DNA of 64,000 nucleotides from Euptelea pleiosperma (GCA_035048495.1 CM068544.1:45409893-45473892), one strand, 5' to 3'; shown: positions 1 through 14,275, numbered from the stretch's first letter. The notes: a model not told the origin generated them from the sequence alone. Program-made: numbers and translations.

Positions 1-352
1 TAAAAGTAGTTGCAACATTGAATGAACTGGTTCTTCTAGATTAAGGCTTGACTAGTTCCTGAAAACATGAAATTTCCAAACAGACTGTTACTATATCTTA
101 GCTTAGGGCTGGTATTTTTCACCGAAAGTCAATGTGTCTTATTCTTCTTAATCATCGTATTCTTTTTCAACTTGGAACTTGAAAGCTTAGGTTTTTTTCC
201 TCAACCATATCTCAACAAATTCAAAAAGCGACGTCTATTTCATAGAAAATAGCTCCCGTGTCCATACTTAGATATCTTGAAATAAGCTTGGTATGATATA
301 TATATTGATGAGGTTTTCAATTACCTAGCTAACATAATTTCTATTATTTAAG

Positions 353-2667
<2,315 letters not shown>

Positions 2668-2907
2668 GAAGTTGTCTTCGTTTTTAGTTTGTATTTTATT
2701 TTCCATTCCTTTATTTTTATAATAATTGATAAAGTGAAAAAAAAAAAAAAAAAAGGAGAAGGAAGAAATAAAGTAGTGAGTAATGTGATTGGATGGTTAG
2801 GTTTTGGTGTGTGTAGAGAGAGAAATCAAATTCTTTGAATGAAAGAAATACTTTTGTTGCTTACCTCTTTCTCTTTCAATCTTGACTACTAAAATTAAGC
2901 TACAAAT

Positions 2908-3043
2908 AAGTGACCCATCTCAATCACTAAACCCTAGCTACGCTTCGAAAAGTACCCATCACAGCCCTTGGCATTACTGATATCATGGTTTGCTTTGGAT
3001 ACGTGTCGTGTGTGGAGGCTTTAGTGATTGAGATGGGTCACTT
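2908..3043. repeat. Small perfect inverted repeat, 24-bp arms
   Basis: The arms at 2908-2931 and 3020-3043 are perfectly complementary and enclose 88 bp. This could be a tiny MITE relic or a hairpin transcript source. It lies about 240 bp past the laccase stop. Confidence 0.8.
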
Positions 3044-3760
3044 CTTTAGTTACCAATAATGTGCAGATGACGGCTGAAATCAACTTTGTTGTTTCGTTTA
3101 TTTAAAGCCAGGGGATACAACGGGTAAGGTACCGATATTGTACTATATCCATGCTTAACCCAATCCTTATTCGGGTATTTAACCAACCGACCAGATAATA
3201 AACCATGCCCAATTTCAATTGGGCCCAAAAATATGGATCCGAACCCAATTTTTAATTGGGTCCTAAACTAAATTTAGTAGCTACAAAATAGATAATTGGT
3301 TTTACAAAATGTTACGCAATAGGGGAAATTTTTCGTTCCTACCTGTAGCAAATTAACTTTGATTGTACCCCTCCCAAAAAACATCTCAAATCAAATGGCT
3401 ATAAATCACCCCATGAAAAATGATCAAATCAAACGGCTAGAAATCTTACCCCTACGGGACTCTGATCATGTGTTCAAAACTGCCTCGCCTCCTTTTTAAC
3501 CCAATTGTACCTAAGGGAACGGGATTAGTCACATATAAAATAAAATAAAAAAAAAAACTAGAAATCACTACTCATGCTGATTTTTTGGTGTGTAGTTCTA
3601 CCAACGGCTGGGACAAACATTCATGGGTCAGTGGGTCCGTAACTGGGCACCCATTGAAACCCTTAATTAATAGCAGATCTGAACCTGTAGACTTGATAAT
3701 GGGCTTTTATAAACCATTGGAGATTACCCACTTTTGTATATAAAAATGTTAGGAACCATT

Positions 3761-3889
3761 TTTTTTTTTTTTTTTGGGTAGTTAAGACTGTTTTTAAAGA
3801 GATTAGTAACTCGGTGAAGGCGGGTTTTGAACCCAGGTATATAGTAACATCACCCACAAACTTTACAAACTGAACAAGTAGGCACCTTC
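3761..3889 (-). mobile_element. tRNA-derived SINE, minus strand
   Basis: Read on the minus strand it has an A-box-like start (TTGTTCAGTTTGTAAAG), a B box (GGGTTCAAAACC), a body ending in TCTCTTTAAAAACAG then CTTAACTACCC, and an A tail (T-run on the plus strand). It is flanked by the 11-bp direct repeat TAGGAACCATT at 3750-3760 and 3890-3900, as expected of a target duplication. The same family recurs at 16797-16918. Confidence 0.85.
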
Positions 3890-4032
3890 TAGGAACCATT
3901 GTTGTTGCCCTTTTAAAAAAATTCAAACCCTCTTTAAAGACCAATTTTCCTTTGACCATGCTTATCCAACAATTTACTCTCAAATATTTTCACTTTGCCA
4001 TTGTAATTGAGACCATGAAATACGTCATCGTT

Positions 4033-4126
4033 GTCATCATCATCATCATCGGCTCATCAATATCATCATCTATGCGTCATCATCGTCATCATCATCATAA
4101 TCGGCTCATCAATATCATCATCTACA
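4033..4126 (+). repeat. ATC-rich microsatellite with tandem duplication
   Basis: ATC/CATCAT triplets are interrupted twice by a near-identical segment beginning CGGCTCATCAATATCATCAT, so a longer unit has been duplicated within the triplet tract. Confidence 0.8.
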
Positions 4127-4515
4127 CGTTAATTATTTCCCATAAATCATAAAGAAAGCGTATTTATAAAAGTAAACAAGCTCAAAAGGCAAATGAAATC
4201 ACTTGGGATCACTTGAAATGAAATAAGATATATACCAACCCCAAAAGACAGTCATGTGCGTAGTTTTACAACTAATCAAAGTGCCTGGACCACGTCTTAC
4301 TCTCAAAAAAAAAAGAGGACCACATACGAATCAATCCCCTTTTAGAGGGGACACAAATGCGCCTCTATGAATGTGCTTCTGATGGCAACAAGGAGGCCGG
4401 AATTGGAAGCGGACAATCTCTTTGACACGACTAAGGACTTTGCACGAAGGAAACAACACGGCAACTAGATAGATTTCTAGACCCCAAATGGGCTTCTAAC
4501 AAAGGTTAAGGAATT

Positions 4516-4808
4516 GGGTCGATATCGGGGGACCCCATTTTTGACACCCATTTTGGGGTACCCGCATAGAAGATTAATCAATGGCTGATTTTTGGTGAGG
4601 ATGATCTCCATGGTGAGGAGAACATCTTCACAAAAATTCAAATCATTCTGATATTGATAGACTGGTTTAGAACCAGTTGATTTTTACCGTGTAACTTGAA
4701 AACCACATTTGATGGGGTGATCTATATGGTGAGGAGATCATCCCCACCAAAAATGTGGGGTACGCCAAAGTGGGCATGTCAAAAATGGGGGTCCCCTGAG
4801 CCCGACCC
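4516..4808. mobile_element. Fold-back MITE with exact 9-bp target duplication
   Basis: The terminal inverted repeat starts GGGTCG(A/G)...GGGGACCCC and continues with TTTTTGACA. Both sides carry TAAGGAATT (4507-4515 and 4809-4817), a 9-bp target duplication typical of Mutator-like elements. The interior is palindromic (GATGATCTCC against GGAGATCATC). There is no coding capacity. One end recurs at about 12230. Confidence 0.85.
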
Positions 4809-6893
4809 TAAGGAATTATAGAAGCCTCAATCCTCAATGTCTGAGGGTCCCAAACACCCGACTAGGTCACATTCCATATATGACAAACAAGTTTTGAGTG
4901 AGATACTGGGGTTGTTTGATCCATGTGACAGCTAAAGACATCATTTAAGGGATCAGAAACCCTAACCCGGGTCCCAATAACCCTAATTCCAAATTCCAAA
5001 ACCAAACACTCCATGGCCCACTTCTTATAGAAGCAGACTTTGATGGCAAACAAGTGGGAGAGGAGTAGTTGGGGTCCTTGGTCCTAATTGAAAATCCATG
5101 TGACAACAATGAACATATTCAATCCCCAACTGCATGTAAGAAAGCTACAGGGGTGAGCCCCAAATCAACAAAAAAAAAAAAAAAAACCCTAATCCTTGAT
5201 ATTTTAGGGATTTGTAAACCCTAGAGGGCCCACAAGAAACATTGATGGGCTTGAAACTCTTGTGCCAAACAAGTTGGTGTGGTGAGTGGGGAGTGGAAAT
5301 CAGTAAATAGTACCACCTCCTTATAATGAATGAGGACAAGAAGAGGAGTGAGTGGAAGTTGGGACTATTGGATTCTTTGTGGAAAATGACATGAAGGAGC
5401 AGCATATGGCAGGTTCTATCAAAGTCCTGCTGCTCTACCAATTGGGTTACAAGATGGGGGTGGGCTTTACATTTCTGTCGTTTAAAGATGGGACCAAGGT
5501 CCTTTCGTATGCTCCCTCCTGCTGGACCGAAACAAATGTACTATAAACCCTACCCCTTCTATTTCAAATCGATCACCTTCGATAATATCACCACCGCTAT
5601 TTACCGCACTTCCAACTTAAGTCATTCATGGTGGACCCCACTACCATCTATGTGATTCTATACCCCCAATCTTCTTCTTCTTCTTCTTACATATTCATCG
5701 TCTGATTGATATGCACTTAACCATATATTGAATGGTGCTGATCCATGAAGAGCTAAAGTACTTGTACCGTGCTACAAATAGGATACGATGCAAACGATGC
5801 TTGGGCTTTGTAAAAAGTAACCCACTTGCACAACTAGGGCGGGACCCACTCCTGTAACACCCACCAAACAGGCAAACACACTCTCTCTCTCTCTCTCTCT
5901 CTGAGTGGGCAATTACCTTCTATGTATGCACCCAAGTATTATGATGTTGTGCATTTACACGGCAATTGCTTGTCCATCACAAACGTACAAGGAAAATTTA
6001 CCAAAATCAACCCCAACTCTATGTATTAAGGACAAAATTTTCTTTTTAATTATAGTGAAGACACGTGGCTTGTAGAAAAGATAGAATGAATTGAATGGTG
6101 AAATGGGATTCATGTGGCCAACCCCAAATAGCTGGAGTTTTGAGTTTTGTGAATAATAATGATGATAATGATTTGATGGTAAGATCTGCCATTTGGGTCA
6201 AATTTTGTTCAAGAGATCCTCTAGGTAGGACCCATTAAATGGTGCCCTATGCATGTGCGCCTCCTATAGGGCACTAGTAGGAACAGATATATGGTCCTGA
6301 AAAAGTATATATATTCCTCTTATTCAAATAATTTTAAATTTATAACCCCATGATACATAATGAACCCTCAATCCAACGGCTAGCTATGAATGCACTCATG
6401 TCAAGTACTGGGGCTATGGCATCATTAAGCATACATACATAGATATTATATGAATTGGTGAACGTGGGCGGGGACCACGACCCCTCCATTAGAAAAGTAA
6501 GAATAATAATAATAATTTTACCACCCAACATGTTCGGAATTTTCCAAGAAGGATTGGGGTGACCCCACCACTGGTGAAAACATTTTTTATGAGGCTGCGT
6601 TTTTTACAAAAATGGGGTCTACACCATTATAAATATCACAAACTTATTTGATTACTCGTTGGAAAGAAACAAAACATCAAGAGGAAAAAAAAAAAAAAAA
6701 GCAAACTAATCCTGGTTTGAGCTCTTCTTCTCTCTCTTTTTATATTCAGCCTCTTCTTAGACCACTTTCCTCTCAGAGAGAGATAGAGAGAGGTTTTGTT
6801 TTGAGTCTTCTACGGCGACTTGAGGAAGCATCCAAAGGGATCGCATTGATCCTATCTCTCTCCTTACAATTTCGATTTTGTGAGTTTTGGATC

Positions 6894-7034
6894 ATGCAAT
6901 CCCTTTGGAATCCTCCTCTGGTCGCTTACAACTTCAGACATGCTTCACACTCTTTTAATTTGTGCACCAACATCAATCGAAAACGTGCTAATGCAACGAC
7001 GTACTCGTCGGAGCGATGGATCGGCGCATATCAA
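6894..7034 (+). CDS. Possible first exon of an unidentified gene
   Basis: An ATG follows a purine/CT-rich, leader-like stretch (6660-6890) and opens 47 codons (MQSLWNPPLVAYNF...) up to a good donor, CAA|GTAGGT. The N-terminus is rich in S, N and R and poor in acids, like an organelle transit peptide. I found no further exons downstream; a CACTA transposon end lies 109 bp after the donor. It may be a cut-off gene or chance. Confidence 0.3.
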
Positions 7035-7142
7035 GTAGGTTCTTGTTAACCCACTAATCTTCATGGCTCATTTGAATTTCCTTTCTTTCTTTTTCCCCTT
7101 AAAATCTAAGTAGATTATCTTCTATTCTCTTTTACTTCTGTT

Positions 7143-7225
7143 CACTACAAGAAAACAGGGTTTCAGAGGCGGCGGCAGCCGTCGCTAAAGGTACAAAAAA
7201 CAGCCGCTAGCTAAAGAGCGTTCAT
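7143..7225 (+). mobile_element. Orphan CACTA-transposon terminus
   Basis: It begins CACTACAAGAAAACAGGG, the usual plant CACTA (En/Spm) end, followed by GC-rich subterminal motifs (GCGGCAGCCGTCGCTAAAGG, then a variant). I see no matching inverted end elsewhere in the window, so it looks truncated or very long and eroded. Confidence 0.65.
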
Positions 7226-8423
7226 GGGCGCATAATACATCTTGCTTACCTAAAAAATATATATGTTGAACACATAAAGGTAGCATTTTAAGAAAATGAT
7301 TTCACACCATGTGTTGAAAATTATTGATCTTGGTTTCTCTTTTTGCGTGTAAATTGAAGTCTGGATCGGCCTCGTGACCCCATGTAAGACACATGGGACC
7401 TAATCTCTAGGGCACAGGGCTCAACCCCAGAAAAAGGAAGTAGGTGTATGTACACTGCTACTTCCCAAGAGATCACTCATCTTAGTATTCCGCCACGTTA
7501 ACCCTAAGTTAATGGATCATACTGAACTTGGAACAGTAGGAACAACAGTGTCATGAACTGTGTGAGCAAAATTCCTCTAGGCCGAAAACCAAAACTAGCT
7601 CAAGCTCTCAACATTCAAAATGTTGACTGTTTGTGTGCGTGTGCGTGTGCATGTGTGTGCGACTGTGTGTACAACCAAGAGATGAAATTTATCATTAAAT
7701 CTCTATTATCCTATTGTTTTCTTTTCTTTTTTATTATTTATGTAATTTCTTAGGTGGGTATTGAAGATGGAAAAGAAAAAATCCTTCCCTCTTTGTATTT
7801 CTACATGATCTTTTCCTTTTTCTTTCTTTCCTAATGAACCATACACCTGGTTAACAGAAATAGCCCTTGCACTGTGTATTTGATCTTTTTTTTTAAAGTG
7901 TTGATCGATCGTAGTTTGCTCGACATTTTCTCAATCCATCGTCGTCATCCCATTCATGATAAGCCAGCAAAGCAATGGGGTCTAGCTCTTACCAGTGAGG
8001 GTGAATGGAACAGTGACTGATAGAAGGACAATGATTTTTTGCACATTTTTTCTTGTGAAAATTTACCCTACATTCATCACAAACTCCAATCATGTTGATT
8101 CCTGTTCAAAAATCTTTTGCAACACATCATCACCCTCTCCAATCAACCAGTCTTTTGGTTCTACTTTCTAGAAATCGCCCGAGTCAACTAAGAACTCTTC
8201 TGAGTCGAGAACAAACCCCAAACTTAAAGGGCATATTCCCTCTCAGTAAGGGAACCATTTCCCCAAGAGGAATTCTAGCTTGCAACGCCCAAAAAAACCA
8301 AGAAAAAATACATATTTTCATTCAAATTGTGGGTTTGGAGACAGTTTTTCTTGTCTTGTTTAGGCTTGCATTTATGCAACGCCATTAAGGCATTGCTTGC
8401 TAGCATACCGAGTCTAAGGGGTC

Positions 8424-8505
8424 GAGCCAGTGGTTCGATTGGTTGACAATCTGCGCTGCAACTATGAGGTCGAGGGTTCGATCCCATCAAGCTAACCAAC
8501 AAAAA
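8424..8505 (+). mobile_element. tRNA-derived SINE-like fragment
   Basis: GGTTCGATTGGTTGACAATC resembles a worn A box and GAGGGTTCGATCCC is a good B box, followed by an A-rich tail. A target duplication is not evident. It could instead be a tRNA relic; no cloverleaf was found. Confidence 0.5.
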
Positions 8506-9078
8506 AATATAAAGAGAAACCTTTAATCAGAATCCAAAGCTAGGGGGTCGATGAAAACACTTTTTCAACTTTATATGGTTCACATTTCTGCTTCCCAAAG
8601 TTTGATTAGTCAAATAGATGAGGAAAGCATTGGAACCCGCCAATATATAGAAAAAGAATCACACACACAGGAGACTTTTAATCCTCTAAATTTTACCCTA
8701 ATTTTGAATTAAAGGAGCTTTATGATCCTTGCATCACGTGTCAGTGTGGCACCAACCTTCTACAAAATTCTTATTTACTCCAAACCAAGAAAATAAAATT
8801 CTTAGTCAAAGTTCAAAGAATACTCTAGCCTCATATCTACTCTAAAATGGGGAACAACGGGCTTAGTAGGTCAACACACTAGGGCACACAGTGGGGTACC
8901 CTCTAGATTTTATTACTTTTTCGGATAAATCATTTTTCATCATCATCTACACCTTATCTCAAATATTTGGGGTCAACAACATAAATCCTATTTATTTTTA
9001 AAACAAAATGGTAGGTAAGATTGCTACAGGCAAATCGACACCTATTCTATGATAAGATCCATCTGGCCCCCATCCTTT

Positions 9079-9300
9079 TTTTTTATTTTTTAATAAGGTA
9101 AAGGCATTTATTAAAGAAAGGAAACACCATTAATACACCTAGGAGGTCGAGGGAACCCCCAAAGACAGACAACAGGGCTCCTAACTACCCCTGGTCATGA
9201 TACTCACATCTAAATATAACAATATCGTTGAAAGACACATCTTTGCCTTCGAAGATCCTTCTGTTCCTCTCGTTCCAGATCTCCCACCAAATCGCAAACA
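9079..9300 (-). mobile_element. LINE 3' end fragment
   Basis: The minus strand reads AIWWEIWNERNRRIFEGK before a stop, which matches the end of the non-LTR reverse-transcriptase polyprotein (zinc-binding RT end) in plant LINEs. It is followed by a T-rich 3' region and an A-rich tail (T-run on plus at about 9079). Only the last part is present. Confidence 0.7.
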
Positions 9301-9514
9301 GTAGTATTCTCCACAGTCGAGGATTTGGGCCCCGATCTTTAGAAGTCTCTCCTTCGAGATTAGTGTTTCACATCACCAAATTAGGAGCTTGGTGCTATTC
9401 CCACGCTTGCCGCAATGCACCAATGAGTTTCCCTATAGGCGAATGCGGCCCGTCGACGGCTGTTAATTAGTTAGGTGCTTTACTTCCTCCCTAAAATGAG
9501 TGACAAAATATATC

Positions 9515-9880
9515 TTGCTGATGTTGGAAAGAAGAAACAATAAACAATCAAAAGAACAAAGATTCAACCACCCACAATATAGATATTTAAGTGGTTCCCT
9601 ATAGATTGAGGTACGTCCATGGTTCCACGTACACCAATTCCACTCTAAGGCAAAAAGAAATACACACAATACAATGAACACTTGTCTATGATCAACCGAG
9701 ATATATATAACCCCAAGATGAAAATGAGATTTTCATCTCTATGGAAAGGTATGAAAACGCCCTTAAGAGAAAAAGACCTCCCCAAGGACTTGGTGCCATG
9801 CCTTCTTATACAATACTCTAGCACCATTAGGCTCCACATAACATAACAATTGATTGGTCAAGTACCTGATTCTGGTTCAA
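9515..9880. repeat. Dispersed LTR-like repeat R1, copy 1
   Basis: Shares long stretches with 17868-18520, such as AGAACAAAGAT, TAGATTGAGGTA and ATGTAACCCCAAGA-like segments, and partly with 11510-11700 (CTCCACATAACATAA). This looks like LTR debris of one family; no paired LTR or target duplication was found. Confidence 0.55.
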
Positions 9881-10524
9881 ACCTTGATTTTGTTGCACCA
9901 TGACTTTCGTGTTGTACAAGATGCCACACAGAAAATCTTAAGGTTTGAGTCTTATACATCCAAACTACTTCCTATAGAATATATAGATGTCTACGAGGCA
10001 TGTACATGTTGTGGAGGTTAGGAGTTAGGACCAACGGTTTGATTAGCTCTGAAAGGTGATGTCTTATGGCAAAGAAGAGCCTGATCAATGATCGTAACCA
10101 TTTGATATATATTTTTGTTAACAGTAAAAGAGGCTTGCAAAAAAAAAAAAAAAACTAGAGCATTTGTGGTGCAAAGGACCTAAGATGATTTCATGGAACA
10201 CGGGTTTTATGGTCTTGTCAAAGGAAAGCTACAACCCCATGTGTTTACCTATTATAGGCCATAAGAGAAGAATTTATATATGGACATAAAAGTGCACAAT
10301 TTGTCTTTCAATAGAAGATGTGTAGGGAAGTGTCTCCCCCCAGGCTACACAAGCTTTATGAAGCCACATAAAACGCCAAAAACAAGAACTGATTTTCAAA
10401 TCCGAGGGCATTGATGCCCCTCGGATGGGGACCCAAATCTTGCCTCCATTCGAATTCAAAACTCTACATTTTTCAGGTCTAAGTGGGTGGTTTTGTTGAG
10501 TTGTGCTATCTCTTTATGTACTAT

Positions 10525-10830
10525 TCTAGTAGGTGGCCCATGCCCACGGCACTCTCCGACAAAGCGTTTCCCAAAATCGGGTATGAGTGGTTTAGATCCA
10601 CCATCCATTTGGAATGATAATATCTCGGCGATAAGAGGGGGGATAAGTGACTTCGCTGTTTTGTTATATAGATGTATAGTGGGTGGCTCGTGACTTCAGC
10701 ACTCCCCTACAAAGCATTTCCCAAAATTGGGTGTCTCGGTTGAGATCCATACTCCATTTGGAGGATAAGATCTTGCCATCCATTGTGAAGCCGATAAGAG
10801 GGGTATATGTGGGGAGACAATTTCCCTACT
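10525..10830. repeat. Imperfect tandem duplication, LTR-like
   Basis: Two consecutive units of about 150 bp each contain the series CAAAGCRTTTCCCAAAATYG, a GAGATCCA-like step and GATAAGAGGGG. A third, diverged copy lies at 17638-17790. Probably worn LTR sequence. Confidence 0.6.
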
Positions 10831-11509
10831 AAATTAATCCAACCATCTAAATTTTATTTTATGTAAGGGTTGATATATATGAGCCCTTGGATATATGAAA
10901 CCTATAAGAGGGGGAGACAACCGCTGTGTTTTGTTATATACATTTAGGCCGTACATATGTCCATAAATACAAATTACTTTAAGTCCGAGATAACACCTTG
11001 GATTGTGAAATATCTTCTCATCCTAAGAAGATCAGGTCTAGGCAGACTTGAGTTAAGTAGATTTGTTATTTTATATTTTTGTATTTTTGTTTTAATCCTA
11101 AGAGGTCTTGAACTTAGGTTTATTGGCTTACTTTATAAAATAAAATTTTATTTAGTCTTATTTGATTTTAAAACTTTATATAATATACCATACTGGTTTT
11201 CACTCATTTGAATTCTTTTGAAAAGTTTTGAGTCCCACATTACTTGGAGACATCATCGGACTAGCTTAAGAGCGGAGCCCTTGAACATCCCAATAATATA
11301 TCTTCCTTTTAGACACAACTATGTACCATCTCTAACTGAACGTATCGTGTCGTGCGAGGCCGGACCTATGTCTCTTGTTCTTTTTTGTATATAATCGTTT
11401 GATTTTAAACGTTGGGTTTTATGGATTCGGTGACAACCCAAAACCCTTTTGTTCTCTATTCTGTATATGTTCAGAAGATCGGTGTGTCTGCAATGACATG
11501 TACACCCTG

Positions 11510-11700
11510 ATTCTGAACATTATACAACCCCAAAACGGAAACTAAGATTTTCGTATCTCTATGTAAAAGTATAAAAATGCCCTTAAGGAAGCTGGCCACG
11601 GACGCACCTTCCGTACGAAGCTAAGCCACAGTGTTGTGCCTTCATGTACAGTACGCTATCACCATCAGACTCCACATAACATAATAGGTGTGTACACAGT
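11510..11700. repeat. Dispersed LTR-like repeat R1, partial copy
   Basis: Resembles 18430-18490 (AAGATTTTCGTATCTCTATG, then TAAAAGTA) and 9800-9845 (CTCCACATAACATAA). Fragment only. Confidence 0.5.
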
Positions 11701-12228
11701 TTGGATCACTTGAACAAATTCCGACCTCAGAGTATCACTTAAACATGTCTTAGAGATGATCAATGGCAAATATTATTTGATCTATACCGCATGTAGGTTG
11801 TGGGTCCTAGTGATTGTTAAGTACATCACCATCGTATGTTGTTCATCCATTTCTACCCACATTACCCATCAATCAGTTTGATGGGCCGCATCTTGGATTT
11901 GCCATTGCCCCCAAAACTTCCCAACCACTCGATCCCCGTGGTTGTATATATTGGATTTGTCATGGGCACCAAGTTATGAGCAGGACCAAAATCAACCGTA
12001 AGATGCAACACTGTTCTATGATGATGTGGTAAACCAGGTTAGCATCACTCTCTTGGTAAACAATAGTAAACATCAATCACTTGCCAGCCAAAGATGTTGG
12101 TTTTTTTTTACAACATGAATCCCCAAATCCACGGTGAATGCATCTAATGATGTGAGCAATCAAAATATGTACTGCTTACGCTAGCCAGTTTCAAAGACAA
12201 TCTACATCATTTCCCCTATATATCATTT

Positions 12229-12440
12229 AAGGGTCGGGCTCAGGGGACCCCCATTTTTCTTACCCCTCTTGGTGTTCGTGTGCTCGGCCGTGGATTTCAA
12301 GAATCCAACGCTGGTTGTCAACACCGAGCTGGCATCACTTTTTTCACTTTTGGGGGCACTGACAACCACCATTGGATTCGTGAAATCTACGGCTGAGCAC
12401 GACACCGAGAGGGATCAGAAAAAGGAGGTCCTGCTCTGAG
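12229..12440. mobile_element. Fold-back MITE
   Basis: The left arm (GGTCGGGCTCAGGGGACC onward) and right arm pair over about 80 bp, for example CGGCCGTGGATTTCAAGAAT against the complement of ATTCGTGAAATCTACGGCTG. The left terminus matches the inverted end of the 4516-4808 element. The right terminus is worn. Confidence 0.7.
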
Positions 12441-12509
12441 TGAGTTGGCACTTGTTTTAATTGATTTAGCCTTGAGAGAAAGGCATTGATAATTAATAGG
12501 TTGTCAAGG

Positions 12510-12691
12510 GAGTAAAAACTTCTGTCACAACAAAGTTGCAAATCACACAATCACAGCCAATGAGTTCTCAGCATGTACACCTCAAAGCAAAAGCACATGG
12601 GTACGTTGCAAAAAGCACTTGTGTACGTGCCCGAGAACTCATTGGCTTGTGATTGTGTGATTTACAATTTCTTGTGATAGAAGTATTACTC
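12510..12691. mobile_element. Short palindromic MITE, GAGTAAAA ends
   Basis: Ends GAGTAAAAACTTCTGTCACA and its inverse. The inner arms (AAATCACACAATCACA...CCAATGAGTTCTC) pair almost perfectly. A CAAGG repeat flanks both ends (12505-12509, 12692-12696), shorter than a full 9-bp duplication. A close relative lies at 48764-48930. Confidence 0.8.
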
Positions 12692-12925
12692 CAAGGTTGA
12701 ACCAAAGTTGATGGCAAGTGTAACTTTATTGACAGACGCTCGTCATCAACGTTGATAACAGACCACCAATATGAACCACATGGCAGACTCTTAGATATTG
12801 CTGACCGTATGGATGTTTGGTGAAATCCTACGTGGACCTACAAAACAAAATTTAACCTGATTAATGATTTCTAAGTTTTGGATTGAGTCGTTTTTATGGG
12901 TGGATTTCGAACGGTGGTATTCTAG

Positions 12926-13769
12926 CTAGGAGCAAAACTTGCCTGACCACCTACTGTCAAGGGAAGCCCTGACAACACATATTATGAACAACGTGGTACA
13001 CTCTTAGAGGACGCTGACGGTGTGGATGTGAGTAAAACTTCTATCATGGCGTTCTGACAGATGCTTCTGTCACAATGAAAATCACAGCCCACGGGGCACG
13101 CTCTTAGTGATCGCTGACCACATGGATGTTTGGCCAGTCCCTCAGTGGACCTCTAACCCAAAAATCAGCCTGAGTAATGATTTCTGAGCGTATCAATTGA
13201 TTGAAGTTATTTTCGTGGGTTGATGTTAACAGTAACAATTCGAGCATTATTGAGCACTATTTGGGTGCAAAGATCCTGAGTTTGTAAATCACTAATCAGG
13301 CTGATTTTTGGTTTAGAGGTCCACCGAGGGACTGGCCAAACATCCGTATGGTCAGCGTCCACTAAGAGTGGGCCACGTGGGCGGTGATTTTCATTGTGAC
13401 AAAAGCATATGTCACAACGACGCTGTGATAGAAGTTTTACTCTATGGATGTTTGGCCAATCCCTAAGTAGAGCTACAACCTAAAAATCAGCCTGATTAGT
13501 GATTTCAAACCTTTGGATCTTTGTACCCAAATAATGGTAAATAATGCTCAAATTCTTAGGGTTAAAATTAACCCATGAAAATGACTTCAATTAAGTCTTA
13601 GAAATCACTGATCAAGTTGATTTTGGGTTTATAGGTTCACCTAGGGATTGGCCAAACATCTATACCGTCAGTGTCCTCTAAGAAATTACCACATGGCTTA
13701 TATTGTAGGTGGACACTGGTCAGGTGGCTTCCTAGTATCTGACTGGCAGTGGTCAGGTAAGATTTACTC
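12926..13769. mobile_element. Fold-back element interrupted by another
   Basis: The outer arms pair: left GAGCAAAACTTGCCTGACCA near 12930, right the inverse of GAGTAAATCTTACCTGACCA ending 13769. GTATTCTAG flanks both sides (12917-12925 and 13770-13778), with an extra CTAG at the left. The middle is split by the 13030-13442 element. Confidence 0.75.
13030..13442. mobile_element. Nested fold-back element, GAGTAAAACTT ends
   Basis: The 413-bp palindrome starts GAGTAAAACTTCTATCA and ends with its inverse. Flanks TGTGGATGT (13021-13029) and TATGGATGT (13443-13451) form an 8/9 target duplication. The inner stem (ATGTTTGGCCAGTCCCT, AAAATCAGCCTGA) is that of the window-wide family. Confidence 0.85.
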
Positions 13770-13970
13770 GTATTCTAGCTTCAAGGCCAAAGTTAAGCAG
13801 TTCTCCATCCCACATGTACCCCTGAAAACCACGCTTTCCGGGAAAAAAAGAAATCAAATAAAAAAAAAAAAGGAGTTGCCAGGGTATACATATTGAATGC
13901 AGAACGGCGTAGGTCTTGAAGCGCTAAGCGTTGTGCAGTAAAAATAAATTGCATTTCCCTTCCATTTTGT

Positions 13971-13971
<1 letters not shown>

Positions 13972-14013
<42 letters not shown>
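13972..14013. repeat. (TA)n(TG)n microsatellite
   Basis: About ten TA units run directly into about eleven TG units. It lies downstream of the PAR1 gene. Confidence 0.95.
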
Positions 14014-14014
<1 letters not shown>

Positions 14015-14275
14015 AGTGATGTTTTGGATTCTATCCATTTTTTTTGGCGTAGTTCACAGAAGGCTGATTTCAAGAATAACCATGTCAAGAACACCGATGG
14101 TGAAATATAAATACAATATAATAAGCTAACTTGGTAAAACATTTTCTCTATAACATAAAATTAATTAAATCTCAATATTTCTCACCAGAACACACTCCCT
14201 CTTTAGTTTGCTATTTCTTCCGATCCTCAACCATCTGCTAGGGAGATTCAATCTAAAAAAAAACCTATAATTTGA

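Larger units (their letters stand above)
2668..6893. other. Intergenic stretch without recognised gene
   Basis: Downstream of the laccase stop there is an A-run at about 2739, then hairpin, SINE and MITE copies listed separately. Part of 3345-3650 resembles the fold-back family stem (CAAATCAAACGGCTAGAAAT). A TTC run lies at about 5672 and a CT run at about 5880. No open frame in this stretch resembles a known protein. Confidence 0.6.
7226..14275. other. Intergenic stretch with repeats only
   Basis: No recognisable gene. It contains a GTGTGCGTGT-type run (about 7630-7660), a SINE-like unit, a LINE tail, LTR-like dispersed repeats and several MITEs (listed). Short open frames here have no family features. 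Confidence 0.55.

Noticed and set aside
67..252. 61-codon frame with signal-like N-terminus as a separate gene
   Set aside because: Only its first 15 codons could serve as laccase exon 1; the rest is hydrophobic intron-like sequence, so it is mentioned under the laccase instead.
4033..4126. CRISPR-like or regulatory repeat
   Set aside because: Plain ATC triplet microsatellite with one duplicated block in plant DNA.
6648..7049. 133-codon frame as a complete gene
   Set aside because: Its first half is A-run and CT/AG leader sequence; only the part from 6894 looks coding.
8424..8505. Functional tRNA gene
   Set aside because: B box present but no acceptor stem or full cloverleaf; fits a SINE or relic.
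9228..9470. 80-codon plus-strand frame
   Set aside because: Reverse of the LINE polyprotein end on the minus strand.
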